A DNA stretch of 64,000 nt from Notospermus geniculatus (Eukaryota; Nemertea; Pilidiophora; Heteronemertea; Lineidae), in assembly GCA_002633025.1 (NCBI GenBank), contig NMRB01000071.1:244842-308841 (forward strand). The letters are read 5' to 3'. The position numbers and the translations under genes are program-made. Under the pieces are notes generated by a model. The model was not told the origin of the DNA, searched no databases, and saw only the letters and a program-made list of their open reading frames with translations. Numbering within the stretch: the first letter of the stretch is position 1; each line of letters opens with the position of its first letter. This document shows, piece by piece, positions 45,551 through 57,421 of the stretch.

Positions 45551-46289
45551 CAACATTGTTTGTTGCTTTACAAGCAAGAAATCACACAAGTAAGATACTT
45601 CAAGATGGCCGCCTGGCAGCCATATTTAAAATCTGCAGTTAGAGTAGGCTAGAATTTGGCCTGACCCACATTTACAGCATAAACCTAGAGGTACCCAGTC
45701 ACTGTTTAACCAAACAGTGTAGAACAGGACATTTTCTGCAATTATTGCTTAGCATTTCATGGAGAATATCTCCTGTCGATCCTTGACAGCTGCAAAGAAT
45801 ACCCCCATGTATTGTGGCTAACCAATGACAGCATGACCAAAAACCAGGAAGTCGTGCAATATCAGAACACAGGCAAGAGCCAATCTTTGCCCCTTATCAA
45901 TTTTTCACCACTTATCGACACCACGTGTGCAATATTGCCTGTCATCTTTTATTCATGAGGTCTAACTCCGCACGTGGCGCATCATCTACCAACGCCATAA
46001 CATCATTTATTGTATCAAAACTTTTCATTCTCATAAATTTTCAATCTATTGTCACTATCTGTGGTTTGAGGTGTTTATTGGCACTTTTGTTCTCATTCAA
46101 TTTTTATTAATAAATTATATTGAAATTAAAATCTATTATCAGTCATATCTCTAGTATAGGAAATCATGTGTTTTGGGCTGGGATATATATGTTCACTTTA
46201 TTTTCCATTGAAACTGAAGTTATCATAATATTTCTTCAAGGTTCCCCCTGGACCTTTGAAAATTTTCTTTACTTTTGGAATTTCCAATA

Positions 46290-46445
46290 GTCACTGCTGA
46301 ATTATCATGAAAATCCTGGCCAAAATCAATGAATTGACTATTTTCCAATTGTCACTTAGCACATTTCATTCTTCAATGACTAGAGTGAAGAGTGTGGCAG
46401 CGGGAATCCTGTTTCTTAAAATGGTCACCAATACTTACTACAGCA
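46290..46445 (-). repeat. Diverged copy of the 49.9-kb tandem repeat
   Basis: The minus strand reads TATTGGTGACCATTTTAAG, CTCTAGTCATTGAAGAATG and TCAATTCATTGATTTTG, following the order of blocks in 50120-50250 (GACCAAAATAGTATTGGTC, CTCTAGTTATTGAAGAACG). Similarity is moderate. Confidence 0.55.
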
Positions 46446-46883
46446 GTTCAGCACACATGGCTACCAGTGGACATAAAAATCCTAGCGAGTTTCGACGACT
46501 TGCAAACTCATAACAAGAAAGCACCTTGAACACACAAATCAAGTTAAAACATCATTTGTCAATGAAAGCAACCACCAGGAAACTGCCTCATTGACTGCAG
46601 ATTATCACTGCATCAGTCTGCCACACCCGACTACCCATCTTAGCATCTCCAGCTAACCGCAGCCCCAAGGGGTAAAAGAGGACAACGTTAGTGACCCTCA
46701 GAAGACTAATGAACTCTGAAGGCATCCATAGGGACCTGGTTCCATACAAATGTCGTTTTAAAACTAGTTGATAATACATTAGGCACCAAGGTCAGGTTTA
46801 TCTTTAAAACACCTTGCGATGTGGGCCGTTGGGTTCAGAAATGATTTTTGAATATGGCAGAATGGTTTTGTTTTCTATCGTCC

Positions 46884-47180
46884 TTGTCCATCAGTGACCT
46901 GACCCTTTCCCAGCGTCCTTGTCTACCAGTGATCTGATCTTTTCCATCGTCCTTGTCCATCAGTGACCTGATCCTTTTCCATCGTCCTTGTCCATGAGTA
47001 ACCTGATCCTTTTCCATCCTCCTTGTCCATGAGTGACCTGATCCTTTTCCATCTTCCTTGTCCATGAGTGACCTGATCCTTTTTTTTCCATCCTCCTTGT
47101 CCATGAGTGACCTGATCCTTTTTTTCATCTTGTCCATCACTGACCTGATCCTTTTCCATTGTCCTTATCCATTAGTGACC
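46884..47180. repeat. Minisatellite, about nine units of 34-41 bp
   Basis: The unit CCTTGTCCATGAGTGACCTG with ATCCTTTTCCATCGT or a close variant. The length varies with a poly-T insertion in later units. Frames through the array give repeated KDQVTHGQGRW or RIRSLMDKEDG peptides on the minus strand, which I treat as repeat artefacts. Confidence 0.95.
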
Positions 47181-47189
47181 AAGCTTAGT

Positions 47190-49150
47190 AGAAAGACTTT
47201 CCACCCGAAGAATATTAATCCCCTTAATCAAGCAAACAACAAAAGCACAGGCAAAAATCAGCAAAGTCAATCCAATAAAGAATCAGCATTTTCTCTTTAT
47301 CACTGTGATTTGCGATAACAAACACCAAGAGAATATCAAGCAGTAACAACCATATTCCACAAGGTCTTCCTGCATTAATCCACAATACACATTATGGGAA
47401 ATTGTATGGCACGCATCACATTGGGGACCTAACTAAATGAATTGCAAAATGCCAATTCTTCTGCAGGGATCATTGAATTGGCTTAATCCAAACTAATTAC
47501 TGAGAATGTGCAAGCCAGCACAGCATCAGACAAAACTCACCTGCTGAGTATGATAATCAGTATCAAAGAACAAATAAGTTGGTTAATTGTCAAAGAATTT
47601 CGTGCACCTGCCACCCAGCCCTGCACTGACTACTTTTTCATCAAGCCATCTATTGACAATAATGACATGAATGAGCTCCCCATAACACATCCACAGTTCA
47701 GTAACCCTTTGTCTTTGTTCAAGATGAAATCACTCGACCGTTACATGATACCATGACCGAAAGATATGACATCAGAATATGATACAACGCGAGTCAAATG
47801 CTGTACCATTTGGTTAACGCCCGGGACATGAAGTCTCGGGACTCCTGACCTAAGGTCAGTGCCATGCATTTTTAATTCTGAGCAAATCTACGCTTTCTTT
47901 CGACAGATAATGACATCGAAGCAAGAACACGAGACGTCACGATTGAGAAATTGGTCAGGGTATCGTTACGAACTCGAGATCCATTAATTATTAAAAGGTA
48001 CATTAATTAATCGGGGGATGTTGATCTATTCAGCAAAATACAACAATTCATTGGGGAGATGGTGAAATATGATGAGAAACAAGGATTCATCTTCCATTTC
48101 CAGGGAACTTGGCTAGATGCTAACACATCCGAGGTTGCAAGTATGGGATATTCAACAAACAGAACTCAGGGTCCGCAAGATGGTGTAGGCGGTTTACAAA
48201 GACAAAAATGTCAGAACGAATGTAACTCACAAAACATTCTCTTCATAAGGATTCATCCTTCGGTAAACACAACACCTACGAAGTTTTAATTTTCAAAATT
48301 GGCAAAACAATTACTCCTATTGTACCATGATGTTTTGATAGTTGGAAATTGACACTTGGATGTGAAGCCATATACTTTTTGTCGCTGTGTTCTTGGAATT
48401 TTCATCTTTGATCTTTTTAAATTAAACCACATTACACACTTGTTATTATCATTATTGCTGATATGACATGGCTTCAGTCATTAAAATCTAACAATTTTTC
48501 TGAAAAAGAGTAGTTGGGCTTCACATCAATTAAAATGTCTGCCTACACAATCCACCTTCTTTGAAACATTTCTCGAGAAATGTACCCTAAACAATGAGGC
48601 TAAGTTGACCCCCTGTAAAGGTAGCTTTTGACACAACCACACTACAGATAAGTACCATGTTAGACAATCTCAACAGAACTCCTACTGAGGCCCTTGCCAA
48701 AGGATGAGAATATCCATTCGATAAACCAATGGAAAGATGACCATCTGCATCATAATTCAGTTAGAAATGACAAGAAAAGACCAATAAAGAACACAGTTGT
48801 ACACAGATATCCTATTATTGTGCAACGGCATGATAGGACTCCAGATAGAGATGCGATAAATTTGAATTACCTCCACACTCAGGTGGTCCATTATGAGGAA
48901 AACCTTGACGACACTTTGGCGCATCTTCAATCAGTGAAGGAGGCCAGGATTTCCCTGTGGAGATGCCAATGCTTTCACCAAGCATGCTGAGAAGTGGAAG
49001 TGCACTTAATCAAATTTAAATTAATCGCAAGGGGATAGTTGATTCCAAACTTAACTCAAACATTCATGTTTCTTGTTGGTGCCTCCATTCGACAAAGTTG
49101 AAGTTCATCCACCACTACAGCCAACTCCTTATCCCAAATACTACATAAAC
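47190..49150. other. Stretch without recognised gene
   Basis: No domain-bearing frame or element ends recognised. The frame at 48694-48990 (plus, 98 codons) has no family resemblance. Confidence 0.45.
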
Positions 49151-49455
49151 CAGGGTTTCCGCCAGAGGGTAAAATGGATAAAATTCCGTACCCTTAAATT
49201 TTTCCAGGGTACGGATCCGTACCCTCAAAAATGTTGGGTAACCATTTTTCTATGACATGCCGGACGAAACCAAACAATCGGCATGACCGGCGCGGGGATT
49301 TTATGCTTCAAAATATGCCTAAAATGGCACCAAACATCGTTTAACCTTTTAAAAAAGAAAAAAAAATTTTCAAACAAATTTTTTTTTCAAACAAAATTTT
49401 TTTTAAAAAAAACTTTTGGTCCGTACCCTTATTTTTTTTTCTGGCGGAAACCCTG
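49151..49455. mobile_element. MITE with CAGGGTTTCCGCCAGA ends (hAT-like), 305 bp
   Basis: The 16-bp terminal repeats CAGGGTTTCCGCCAGA and TCTGGCGGAAACCCTG are perfect. TAAAC lies immediately on both sides (49146-49150 and 49456-49460). Internally, CCGTACCCT recurs and the right part has long A and T runs. CAGGG ends fit hAT, but only 5 bp of the duplication is visible. Confidence 0.82.
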
Positions 49456-49907
49456 TAAACGAGTATTTACATGTATTTGCCATTTTCATGAACTAGCACA
49501 TGGATTGGGAACCAAAGGTTGGTTGTCTACGTCCCTAATAAAGTAAACTAGGCCACAGTCAATGTTCCTCGCTGCTGGCATGCAACATCAAGTCACAGAC
49601 CACCATCAAAATTTGCAAATTTCTCCAATGAACCCTCCTTTAAGCGAATGTAACTGATGCAAATGAATCTAAACGGTCATCAGCATCTCCGTATGGAGAT
49701 TGCCATGCTAATTAGATTTCTCCTAATTGTCAGTGATGTCATCCCACTTGACGGCTGTGATGTGACAGGTCAGCACTCTGACATCACATACGCCCTTGTG
49801 ATGTCCGAAGACCACGATGTGAGAACTGATCTGCGACTTCAATCATTGCGGGAAATTAGAGTATGCAAATGACCAAGCAGCACTGCAATTTTGATACAGA
49901 TTACAAT

Positions 49908-50340
49908 ACCGACACCAAAATAGTACTGGTGATGCTGATATAACAGCCAGCTAGTGCAGGGATCCCTCTGCCCTCTTTACTCTAGTTACTGAAGAACGAA
50001 TATTGAAAATTGATAACTTGTCAAATTTCAGCACAATTTTCATGAAAATTCATGAAAATTGAGCTGTGACTACCAAAAAATCCCTAACTAACCTTTTTTC
50101 AAAATCCAGGGGCCCCCGGTGCCAGTGACCAAAATAGTATTGGTCATGCTGATAGAACAGCCGACTAGTACAGGGATCCCTCTGCCCCTCTTTACTCTAG
50201 TTATTGAAGAACGAATTTTGAAAATTGATAATTTGTCGATTTTCACCACAATTTTCATGAAAATTAAGCTGTGACTGCGAAAAAATCCCCAACTCATCTT
50301 TTTTTCAAAATCCAGGGGGACCCCTGTGCCAGTGACCAGA
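49908..50340. repeat. Two-copy tandem repeat of about 215 bp
   Basis: ACCAAAATAGTACTGGTGAT at about 49913 and ACCAAAATAGTATTGGTCAT at about 50128 start units that share GGGATCCCTCTGCCC, CTCTTTACTCTAGTTA, TTTTCATGAAAATT and TTCAAAATCCAGGGG blocks. Confidence 0.9.
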
Positions 50341-50344
50341 AGTA

Positions 50345-51770
50345 TTCATCCTTGCTGACCATATTTCATTGAAAATATTGCTATATTCTTGTCTTCATCA
50401 ACCCATGCTGGTTCAGGGATGAAGTGCAATCTTAAGAATGGCTGATCATGGGGTGTCCGCAATAATTGGAAGAGCTTTTAATTAAGATGTTGAAACTAGA
50501 TCACTCTGGTAGCCATCAATGTGGTGACACTTGCTGAACCCTGGCCCCAAATGTTTCAACATTTTTCAAATGCAAGATGACAATAACGCCCGGGGAGATT
50601 GCAAGGGATGGCAGGTTTAACCCATTCAAGTCTGTACTGGAAATTCCTTTATCTGATGACCATACCATTCTGTTCAATTATGAGAAGATCTTTAAAAAAT
50701 GAAAATGATAAATTTCAATTCATTTTACCAATTAACAAATGGGACTCTTTAGAAAATCTCAACAACATGCATGCATCCATTCCAAGCCATATCTATCCCC
50801 AATCTGTACGCAAAAAAAACTCCACCTTGGTTATAACGTTAATTAATGCAATTATTGGTGGTGCAAATAGGCTCTGCCAAGAGATTAGAGGGGATGGCAC
50901 AATGACACAAGAAGGGTCAGCCTAACTGTCACACAATTAATAGGGGATTTTAGCAGAAAATTAAATTGCCTGAAAAAAATGACCATTTTGTTCCCCGCTT
51001 AAAAATCATTTCGTTGATGACTTTCACTTTTTTTAATCCAGTGCAAGAAATGACAACTGCTAATTATATTAGTTTTATTTAATTGAGGAAGTGTCATGAC
51101 TATTTACTTATGATTAGCATCAGGGACCCACCTCAAATTTGATTTCGATAAGTTTTTTTTCCTCGCTTAGAAAAAATTGTGTGGGAAGAAAGTAGTTGCT
51201 GAAAGGTAATTCAGCTTTTGGAATGCAGGGTTTTGTGAGTTGATATTTGGCCAACTACCAATGAGTGGCCAGAGAAGCACCGGCTGAATCTATTGACATC
51301 ATTCCTGGTTCTACTGTGCCTCACACGGGAAGAAGCTGTGGATAGACAGCTGTTGTTATTTCCGTGAAATCGTGATCAATAGGTGTAAATTTAAAGTGTG
51401 TGTTTCGCCATACTACATAGATAGCGTTTTGAGGCGGAAAAATAGCACTTTTCAAGGAAAAATGGCATTTTTTGACGATTTTCACAACTTGAAAAAATCG
51501 CATTTTTCAAGGAAAAATGCTAAAATTTTGGTGTTTTCGCTGTTGCAGTGAAGAATGCTCTTCCGTCTACATCCCTTCGTTTTGCTAATACTAGTATCAA
51601 CATGCAAAGAGGAGCCAATTTTGAAAATACCCAAAGCACCAGATAGGGGCTCAATCATCGAACTGTAGCCTACGATTCCTGTTCCAGTTTATACTCTAAA
51701 TTCAAAGGTATAAGACCGCCTCCTTAAATCTGGGTACGACTGCCCCAGTAGATCAGAATAGGCCCACACG
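50345..51770. other. Stretch without recognised gene
   Basis: A short imperfect repeat TTTTCAAGGAAAAATG occurs twice near 51450-51515. No coding or mobile feature recognised. Confidence 0.45.
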
Positions 51771-51774
51771 CCAC

Positions 51775-52059
51775 CCAGATGGTGTAGTGGTTCGGGCCTC
51801 CGACTAGCGGTCAGAGAGTCCCGGGTTCGAATCCCACTGGGCGTGAGACTTTGGGCAAGTCTCTTTGCCTCACCGGCCTCTCTCCACCCAGATGTATAAA
51901 TGGGTACCGGTCGGAAATGCTCGGATTGTAGCGCTGAATGAGCAGTCATCTGAGTTCTACTGAAAGGTTTCAGGATAGACTGGGGTTAAAGTGTAAAGTC
52001 GGATGACACCTCTACCGTTGTTGATATCAGACTATAAACCTAAACTTTAACTTTTTTTT
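51775..52059 (+). mobile_element. tRNA-derived SINE, family 2 (plus copy)
   Basis: The tRNA-like head has A-box-like GGTGTAGTGGTTCGG and B box GGGTTCGAATCCC, followed by GAGACTTTGGGCAAGTCTC, the CCGGCCTCTCTCCACCCAG body, GGTCGGAAATGCTCGG, GTGTAAAGTCGGATGACACC and a T-rich tail (52051-52059). The copy is better preserved than its relative at 31566-31853. Confidence 0.9.
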
Positions 52060-52328
52060 CACACCAATATTCACTGTAGCTGACTGCCTCCCCTTGTTCG
52101 TTGTGTACACTAGGCCCGTGTAAACTGGCCCTGGACATGAACTCATGACCATTCGTTCAGACGACTAGGTGTCGCTTACCCATTGGTAAATGTTCGTAAT
52201 TACTGAATATCAGGAACAGGTGTTACATCTGCCAGTGTTTCCGTGAGTTAGTGTTTCCCCTTATTGTTTGGAAACATTGGCAGATAGATCGACACGTTTC
52301 TCTGGGTGTCCCCAATTGTGTCAAGTCG

Positions 52329-52360
52329 CTTGGACTTGGACTTGGACTTGGACTTGGACT
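52329..52360. repeat. Hexanucleotide microsatellite (CTTGGA)n
   Basis: Five consecutive CTTGGA units. Confidence 0.98.
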
Positions 52361-52563
52361 GCATGGTACCAAGTCATTTTTTTTAACTCCACCACGACAA
52401 CTGTTTTCCTCACACAGGGTTTCCTCACGACCTTCTATTTCTGCATCATTGACATACTAAACAGTACATAACAATGACATTTTCTTATTTCTTTTCTTTT
52501 GTAGCAGAAACAAATTACGGAATACTAAGTGTGCGGTAAGTGCGCTTTTTTGGTTTTACTTTT

Positions 52564-52860
52564 TAGCTCCCCTGGTAAGCTCTTACGATCGTGCAGCGTG
52601 CGTCGTCCGTCGATGTCCATTAGCAGGGCACGTTTCGTTACCCATGGGGATATTGACCTAAAACTTGGTACATACCCCTATGCCAGATGACCTATGACAC
52701 CAGGTTTCGGTCCAGTTCGTTTCTTGGCTTGGCCACCAGGTGGCCAACACCGACAAAGACAAAAAGTGCAAAAACTCCTGAACTAATGACTGGATCATCT
52801 CCAAATTTCTATCACAGGTGTATCTGATGAGGATACATAACATACGCAGGCACTTTACAT
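52564..52860 (-). repeat. Hairpin-ended repeat, third variant (AGCTCCCCTGGTAAGCT)
   Basis: TTAGCTCCCCTGGTAAGCT is an imperfect short hairpin next to GTGCGTCGTCCGTCGATG, then ATTGACCTAAAACTTGGTAC and a GGCCACCAGGTGGCC palindrome. Read on the minus strand, the order (body, GACGGACGACGC, hairpin, AAAA) parallels the repeats ending at 17242 and 17803. Confidence 0.5.
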
Positions 52861-52868
52861 GTATAAGA

Positions 52869-53047
52869 CAGGTGTAATGTGTGAGAATGCCCCCCGTATG
52901 ACAATGCCCGCTTTATTGTTCGGCGGACACTCAAATACAGAAAGACATGTTTATCAGTGCCTCCCTCATTGTCACGTTGCCGCTTATTCCGTCAATCTTT
53001 TGTTCGGGGGCATTGGCAAACGGGGGGCATGAAAAACATTACACCTG
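52869..53047. mobile_element. MITE with CAGGTGTAATGT ends (179 bp)
   Basis: The left end CAGGTGTAATGTGTGAGAAT with GCCCCCCGTATGACAATGCC pairs with the right end GGGGGGCATGAAAAACATTA with CACCTG (about 45-bp arms, several mismatches). No clean target duplication. CAGG ends are compatible with hAT. Confidence 0.75.
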
Positions 53048-53063
53048 GTTAAGAGACGGTGAA

Positions 53064-53138
53064 CGGACACGCTGGCGAATAATAAAGGGTTTCATGGCCA
53101 TGAAGCCTTTGCTCGGCAGCGTGTTCGTATACCGTATA
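53064..53138. mobile_element. Foldback related to the 61.7-kb array
   Basis: GAACGGACACGCTGGCGAAT and AAGGGTTTCATGGCCATGAA are followed by GCCTTTGCTCGGCAGCGTGT and TCGTATACCGTATAG. The order and words match the third unit of 61655-62177 (ACAGACACGCTGGCGAACAA, GGTTTCATGGTCATGAA). Confidence 0.6.
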
Positions 53139-53151
53139 GCTATGTTAAGGA

Positions 53152-53309
53152 AAACCCGAGGCGGAGGGTCTTGGTTGCGACACCAAACCCGCGAGGGTGG
53201 AGCTAAAATGTAGTCCAAACCCGAGGCGCTTCGCCGAGGGTTTGGACGGAATTTTTGCTCCACCCGAGCGGGTTTGGTGTCGCAACCAAGACCCGAAGCC
53301 GATGGTTTA
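53152..53309. mobile_element. 158-bp foldback with about 50-bp arms
   Basis: AAACCCGAGGCGGAGGGTCT with TGGTTGCGACACCAAACCCG pairs with CGGGTTTGGTGTCGCAACCA and AGACCCGAAGCCGATGGTTT. The centre holds a smaller CCAAACCCGAGGCGCTTCGC / GCCGAGGGTTTGG palindrome. Related AGCGGGTCTTGGTTGTGTCA occurs near 53681. Confidence 0.85.
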
Positions 53310-55477
53310 ATTTCTATTCTAAAATACCTCAAACTAAACATAGTATACATAGCTCCAGTGCAGTTTGATTGCAATAAACAGGCCTAAGATATCAGGGAGG
53401 ACGCTCCGTCAATGACGCGACATCAGTGAATCACGCACTGTGTGTACAAACCTGTACATCGTGCCTACATCGTGTACATCTGTGTGCAGAGCTAGCAGCA
53501 AGCTGCAGGAGTCGAAATGAGGTCGCAGGGCGCTTTCTTCAACGGATTATCCGCAGGAAATATACCTAATGGTACAAAACCTCGTTGGGATAGGTCACTG
53601 AGTATCCACCTGGCCGACATTCGCTGCACTACCTCGCTGAATGCTCGAAGCGAGAAATGTTGGACGCACGCCATTACACTGAGCGGGTCTTGGTTGTGTC
53701 ACCCAGACCCGCTGCATTCAGAATGAGGCTAATGCATTATCCATTTGAAACATAAGCACGAGATACCAAGGTATTTTAGAATTAAAACCCGGCCTAATGA
53801 AAACACAGGGTCTGTTTGCTACTGAACCCACTTCAGCGTGCAAAAAAGTGCATTTGTACATGTACATACATAATGAACACACTTCATCACAGGCACAATT
53901 TAACATCCAATTTATGATTGTGTTTAACGTATCGTAACGGATACCTGCTTTATTGAATCGATCTAAGATTACCATATCCACCATCTGCAGCAAAAAAATC
54001 GTCATGAAACACAATACATGTATTAGCTTTTCAAAACAGACCGCGATTTTTTTTCACTAAAAGAGGTTTCCCTTCTATCGGATCACCCTCCAGCGTGGTA
54101 TCTGAATTTGGAAATGTAAATATTAGGCCTACTCCCACATTTTAGACATAATGGCCTGAGGTTTACCATTTGCATGAATTTTTCAGGTGGTATATTGGGC
54201 TTTCCTTGAACTTTAGTATCTGTGCTCTAAGGGAAGGGATCTCAACAAAACAAAAGGGTCGTAGGATTGTTACACACAATAGTGTTGTGTTAAAACGCCA
54301 TAGGGGTGACGGTGTGTTTCAAAAAGTGTTCGGTCCGACACCAAAAAAAATTTCCCCATTCTTTTGTCTACTGGTGAGAGGCTGTTTCTTGAAACTCTAC
54401 AATATTCACGTCAGATCTGGGTATCATGGCGCTCTAAATTATGGCGCTGCAAACTAATTGAACTATGAACCCTTTAAAGTCTGACAGCAGAAAGTAGTTT
54501 TAGTGTCGGACGGAACGATAGATTTTGCTGGTAAGCTCAATATTTTTTGACACCCTCCTCCAAATAAGTGTACACTGTACATCCCAGATGGAGAAACTAA
54601 AAGCTAAAGGTCTATATTATTGATTACTATATTTGATTTTTGGAAAATCAATGGCGCAAATCTTTGTGATCATTTTCAAAGTTGAATTTTGCCCCATTTT
54701 CTTGGGTGACCAATTTTGAAACACACCCATAGGGAGCAAAATAATAAATTTTCTCTTATATTTCCAATCTCATCAATCAGTTTTTATTGAAAACATGATA
54801 CACACTACACGTACATGCCACTTGCAGGCAAGCCAATGTCCACAAAACGACAAACACAACATCAAGTGTGCTGACGTTGTTGCTGATGTCTTGGTGACCA
54901 TTTCCGCACCTTCCGGGAGTCTCTCCGGGGATTCGAGACATCGTGACTGCCTTGGCGCCAGCCGGTTAAATGTACACCATTGGGAAACACCTAATTTGTT
55001 CCGCAACCGCTTCAATTATTCAGCAATCCAAATGGGTATTTTACGGAAGTTGTGGCCGTTTTACCCGATGTCGTTGCATGTGGACGTCCGCTTGACTCCC
55101 CAGTGTATTCAGATGTATTGTAATTACATTCATTTCAGTCTGGATGTAATTAGTGTCAATGACAAACACAACTGTGCACAGTAAAACCGTCCAACAGTTG
55201 ACACGAACGCCAGGAATACTCTAAAACCGTACCCGGCTAACGGTCTCTGGTAGGCCCTATTCATGACCACACTGAAAGAAATTTCTCAGGATGAGTACTA
55301 CAAAAATGCATTACAAAATGTACGTAGTAAATCGGGTCAATTCGCCGACAACGTAGTTAGTCCCTGGATGAGAGTGGCGCGGTGGCGCCGGCTGACGAGA
55401 AAAAGTGGAAATACCGTGGTCCTTTAAGCATGTAAGAGTCAAAGATCACTCCTGCCTTATCNTCGCGGGAAAAGGGG
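53310..55477. other. Stretch without recognised gene
   Basis: Short frames at 53718-54014 and 54795-55184 have no domain. An apparent RCC1-like GGYG peptide near 53975 (minus) is followed at once by a stop and was not accepted. Confidence 0.45.
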
Positions 55478-55843
55478 TCATTTTCGGCAGCAGTCTTCGG
55501 GAAAAAATTCCCGAAAAACACTTAAAATAGGGTGTACTTTGAATGACTTTTTTCCCGAAAAATTCTTTAAAAGTGGTGCAAAAGTTTCTCTTGCCGAAAA
55601 AATAATAAAAAGGCGTATGAAAGTCCTATTCTCAATGAAAAAGCCTGTAAAAAGGGGGTGAAAATCCATTGGTTCCTTCAAAAGGGTGTCTAATTGCATA
55701 AAAAATCCCGAAAAAGGGGTGAAATTATCTTGGTTCCTTCCATTAGGGGGTCTAATTGGATGAAAAAAGCCCGCAGAAAGGGGTGGAAAGTTTTGCTTGA
55801 TTCCTTCCATAAGGGGGTCCTTTTCAAACTCAGGAACAAGCAT
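55478..55843 (-). repeat. Diverged 60-70-bp tandem repeat with open minus-strand frame
   Basis: At least five diverged units contain GAAAAAGGGGTGAAA-type and GGTTCCTTCCATTAGGGGGT-type blocks. The minus strand stays open for 121 codons and repeats the pattern PLMEGxKxNFxPLxxGFF (PLMEGIKQNFPPLSAGFF, then PNGRNQDNFTPFSGFF, then LLKEPMDFHPLFTGFF). Units near the low-coordinate end have drifted most. There is no start context, signal peptide or splice evidence, so I leave it as a repeat. Confidence 0.75.
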
Positions 55844-55849
55844 ATGTGT

Positions 55850-57127
55850 ACCCTAAAATTAAGGAGTGAGGGGGCCGGGACGGGAAATTGATCCGTGTAC
55901 AATATAATTCCACTTTATTTCATCGGCGATGCACCTTAAACGACCAGGCTCGATCGCCTTCTATATATATCACTCAGCGAAAACCACGATAAAACGTGTT
56001 AAAAAGGTAAAATTTCCCTCGGACTATTTCATTCCTTGTTCGTTCATCATGCGTTTCATGGGCGCAGTCATGTTTGATGACGTCAAATCTGCCTTTGACC
56101 AATCAGATTCGGATGCTCAGATCTGGACACTCGCCCCTAGCGGTAACGGAAGTTGTAGTCTTTCTACTAGACTCTCGCCTGTGTAACAAGAGCGAGAGGA
56201 TGATGAAGCGAGACTACATTTCCCACTTGTATTTGTTGTTGTTGTTGTTGTTGTTGTTTTCATCGACAGACACCTCATCCGCAACACCCGTGAAATCACC
56301 CCTCCCCGAATCCCAATTTAATCACGGCGCAGTGTCCCTACGTGCCCCGCATTCTTGGTACAAAGACTAATGCCGCTTGTTCACGTCGTGTCTCAAGTGA
56401 TAAATCCTTTTTTGATGGACATTCGCCATGTAGCAACTTGATAGCAAATAGGGAATTGATTCTGAGCGCTCGGAGTAGCCTACACGGTCGACGAACATCT
56501 TCGCTGACTTGAACACAAGTAAAAGAGTAACAAATGACTGTTGCCTTTTTTTCTTGAAAACTGTCGGACCCGAAAAATGGCATGCTGTAGAGGTGGACAA
56601 AGGGGACTTTACGTTGCAAACTTTTCAAAAAAGCAGTTTGTTGCCCCTGCTTAAATTCAGTTGGCGCATTCGAAAAAAGGCAAAATGTCCCATCGGATGC
56701 CAAACCGAGGGAGCCAATCAAATTCGTTATTGCTATTCATTTTAAAGTCAAGGCCGAACTTCATGCTCAATGGTGCCTTGTCCTTATTCGTCGGTCGGGG
56801 TTAAAGATAATGTATCACGACTTCATTGTTTACATTCATTGTTTGTAAACATGAATGTTTACAAACATGAATGTTTACATTATGTTATTTTCGACTTTTG
56901 GAACATGTCAACCCAACAAATTGAATATTTTCGGTATCAAAAGAATTTCTAGAGTGGCATGCCACCAACGAATTACTCATAAGACAAAGAAAGACTGGAC
57001 ATAAACAAACAAAATGTAATCAAACAATGATTTTCGTGGCCCGCGAAAATACTTGTGATACATTATCTTTAAGGTAAGTAATCCCACCTTTTGGCAGGCA
57101 CCCGTCCTCGAAATAGAGTAAAAAATG
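55850..57127. other. Stretch without recognised gene; (TGT)n at 56231-56258
   Basis: A trinucleotide TTG/TGT run of about nine units lies at 56231-56258. ATGTTTACAAACAT-type palindromes occur at 56840-56880 (ACATGAATGTTTACAAACAT). No gene recognised. Confidence 0.6.
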
Positions 57128-57300
57128 AAATGGTCCATGGACCACGTGCTCACCTGGGTGAATGTTCCAGAAGAATAACAACATATTGTCAAGTCAATAT
57201 AAATTTATTTAGAGCAAAATACACTAATGGAATGGTCCATGGACCATGTGCTCACCTGGGTGAATGTACCAGAAGAACGAACAACAAGTGCCCAGTTCAC
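57128..57300. repeat. About 100-bp direct duplication
   Basis: AATGGTCCATGGACCACGTG with CTCACCTGGGTGAATG at about 57129 recurs at about 57231 (ACCATGTG variant). TGGTCCATGGACCA is a perfect 14-bp palindrome in both. Confidence 0.9.
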
Positions 57301-57342
57301 TATAATATGTTCCAGGGAAACATCATACGAGGTTTGAACCTT

Positions 57343-57421
57343 CTTTTTTTTTTTTTTTTTTTTTNTATTCAAGATGGCCAATACTGATAAATGAGAGTAA
57401 CAACTTCGCCCCCCCCCCCCC
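57343..57421. repeat. Poly-T with N, then poly-C
   Basis: About 20 T before the N at 57365 and a run of about 12 C near 57410-57421. The N probably marks unresolved homopolymer length. Confidence 0.9.

Noticed and set aside
46835-47159. Charged repeat frames (KDQVTHGQGRW) on the minus strand
   Set aside because: Produced by the 36-bp-class minisatellite; variable poly-T in the units breaks any consistent product.
53965-53995. RCC1-like GGYG peptide after a GCAG on the minus strand near 53975
   Set aside because: The frame stops within a few codons and only a 12-nt exon would be possible.
57091-57300. Two CTCACCTGGGTGAAT sites as repeated splice donors on the minus strand
   Set aside because: They belong to a 100-bp direct repeat and have no open exon upstream.
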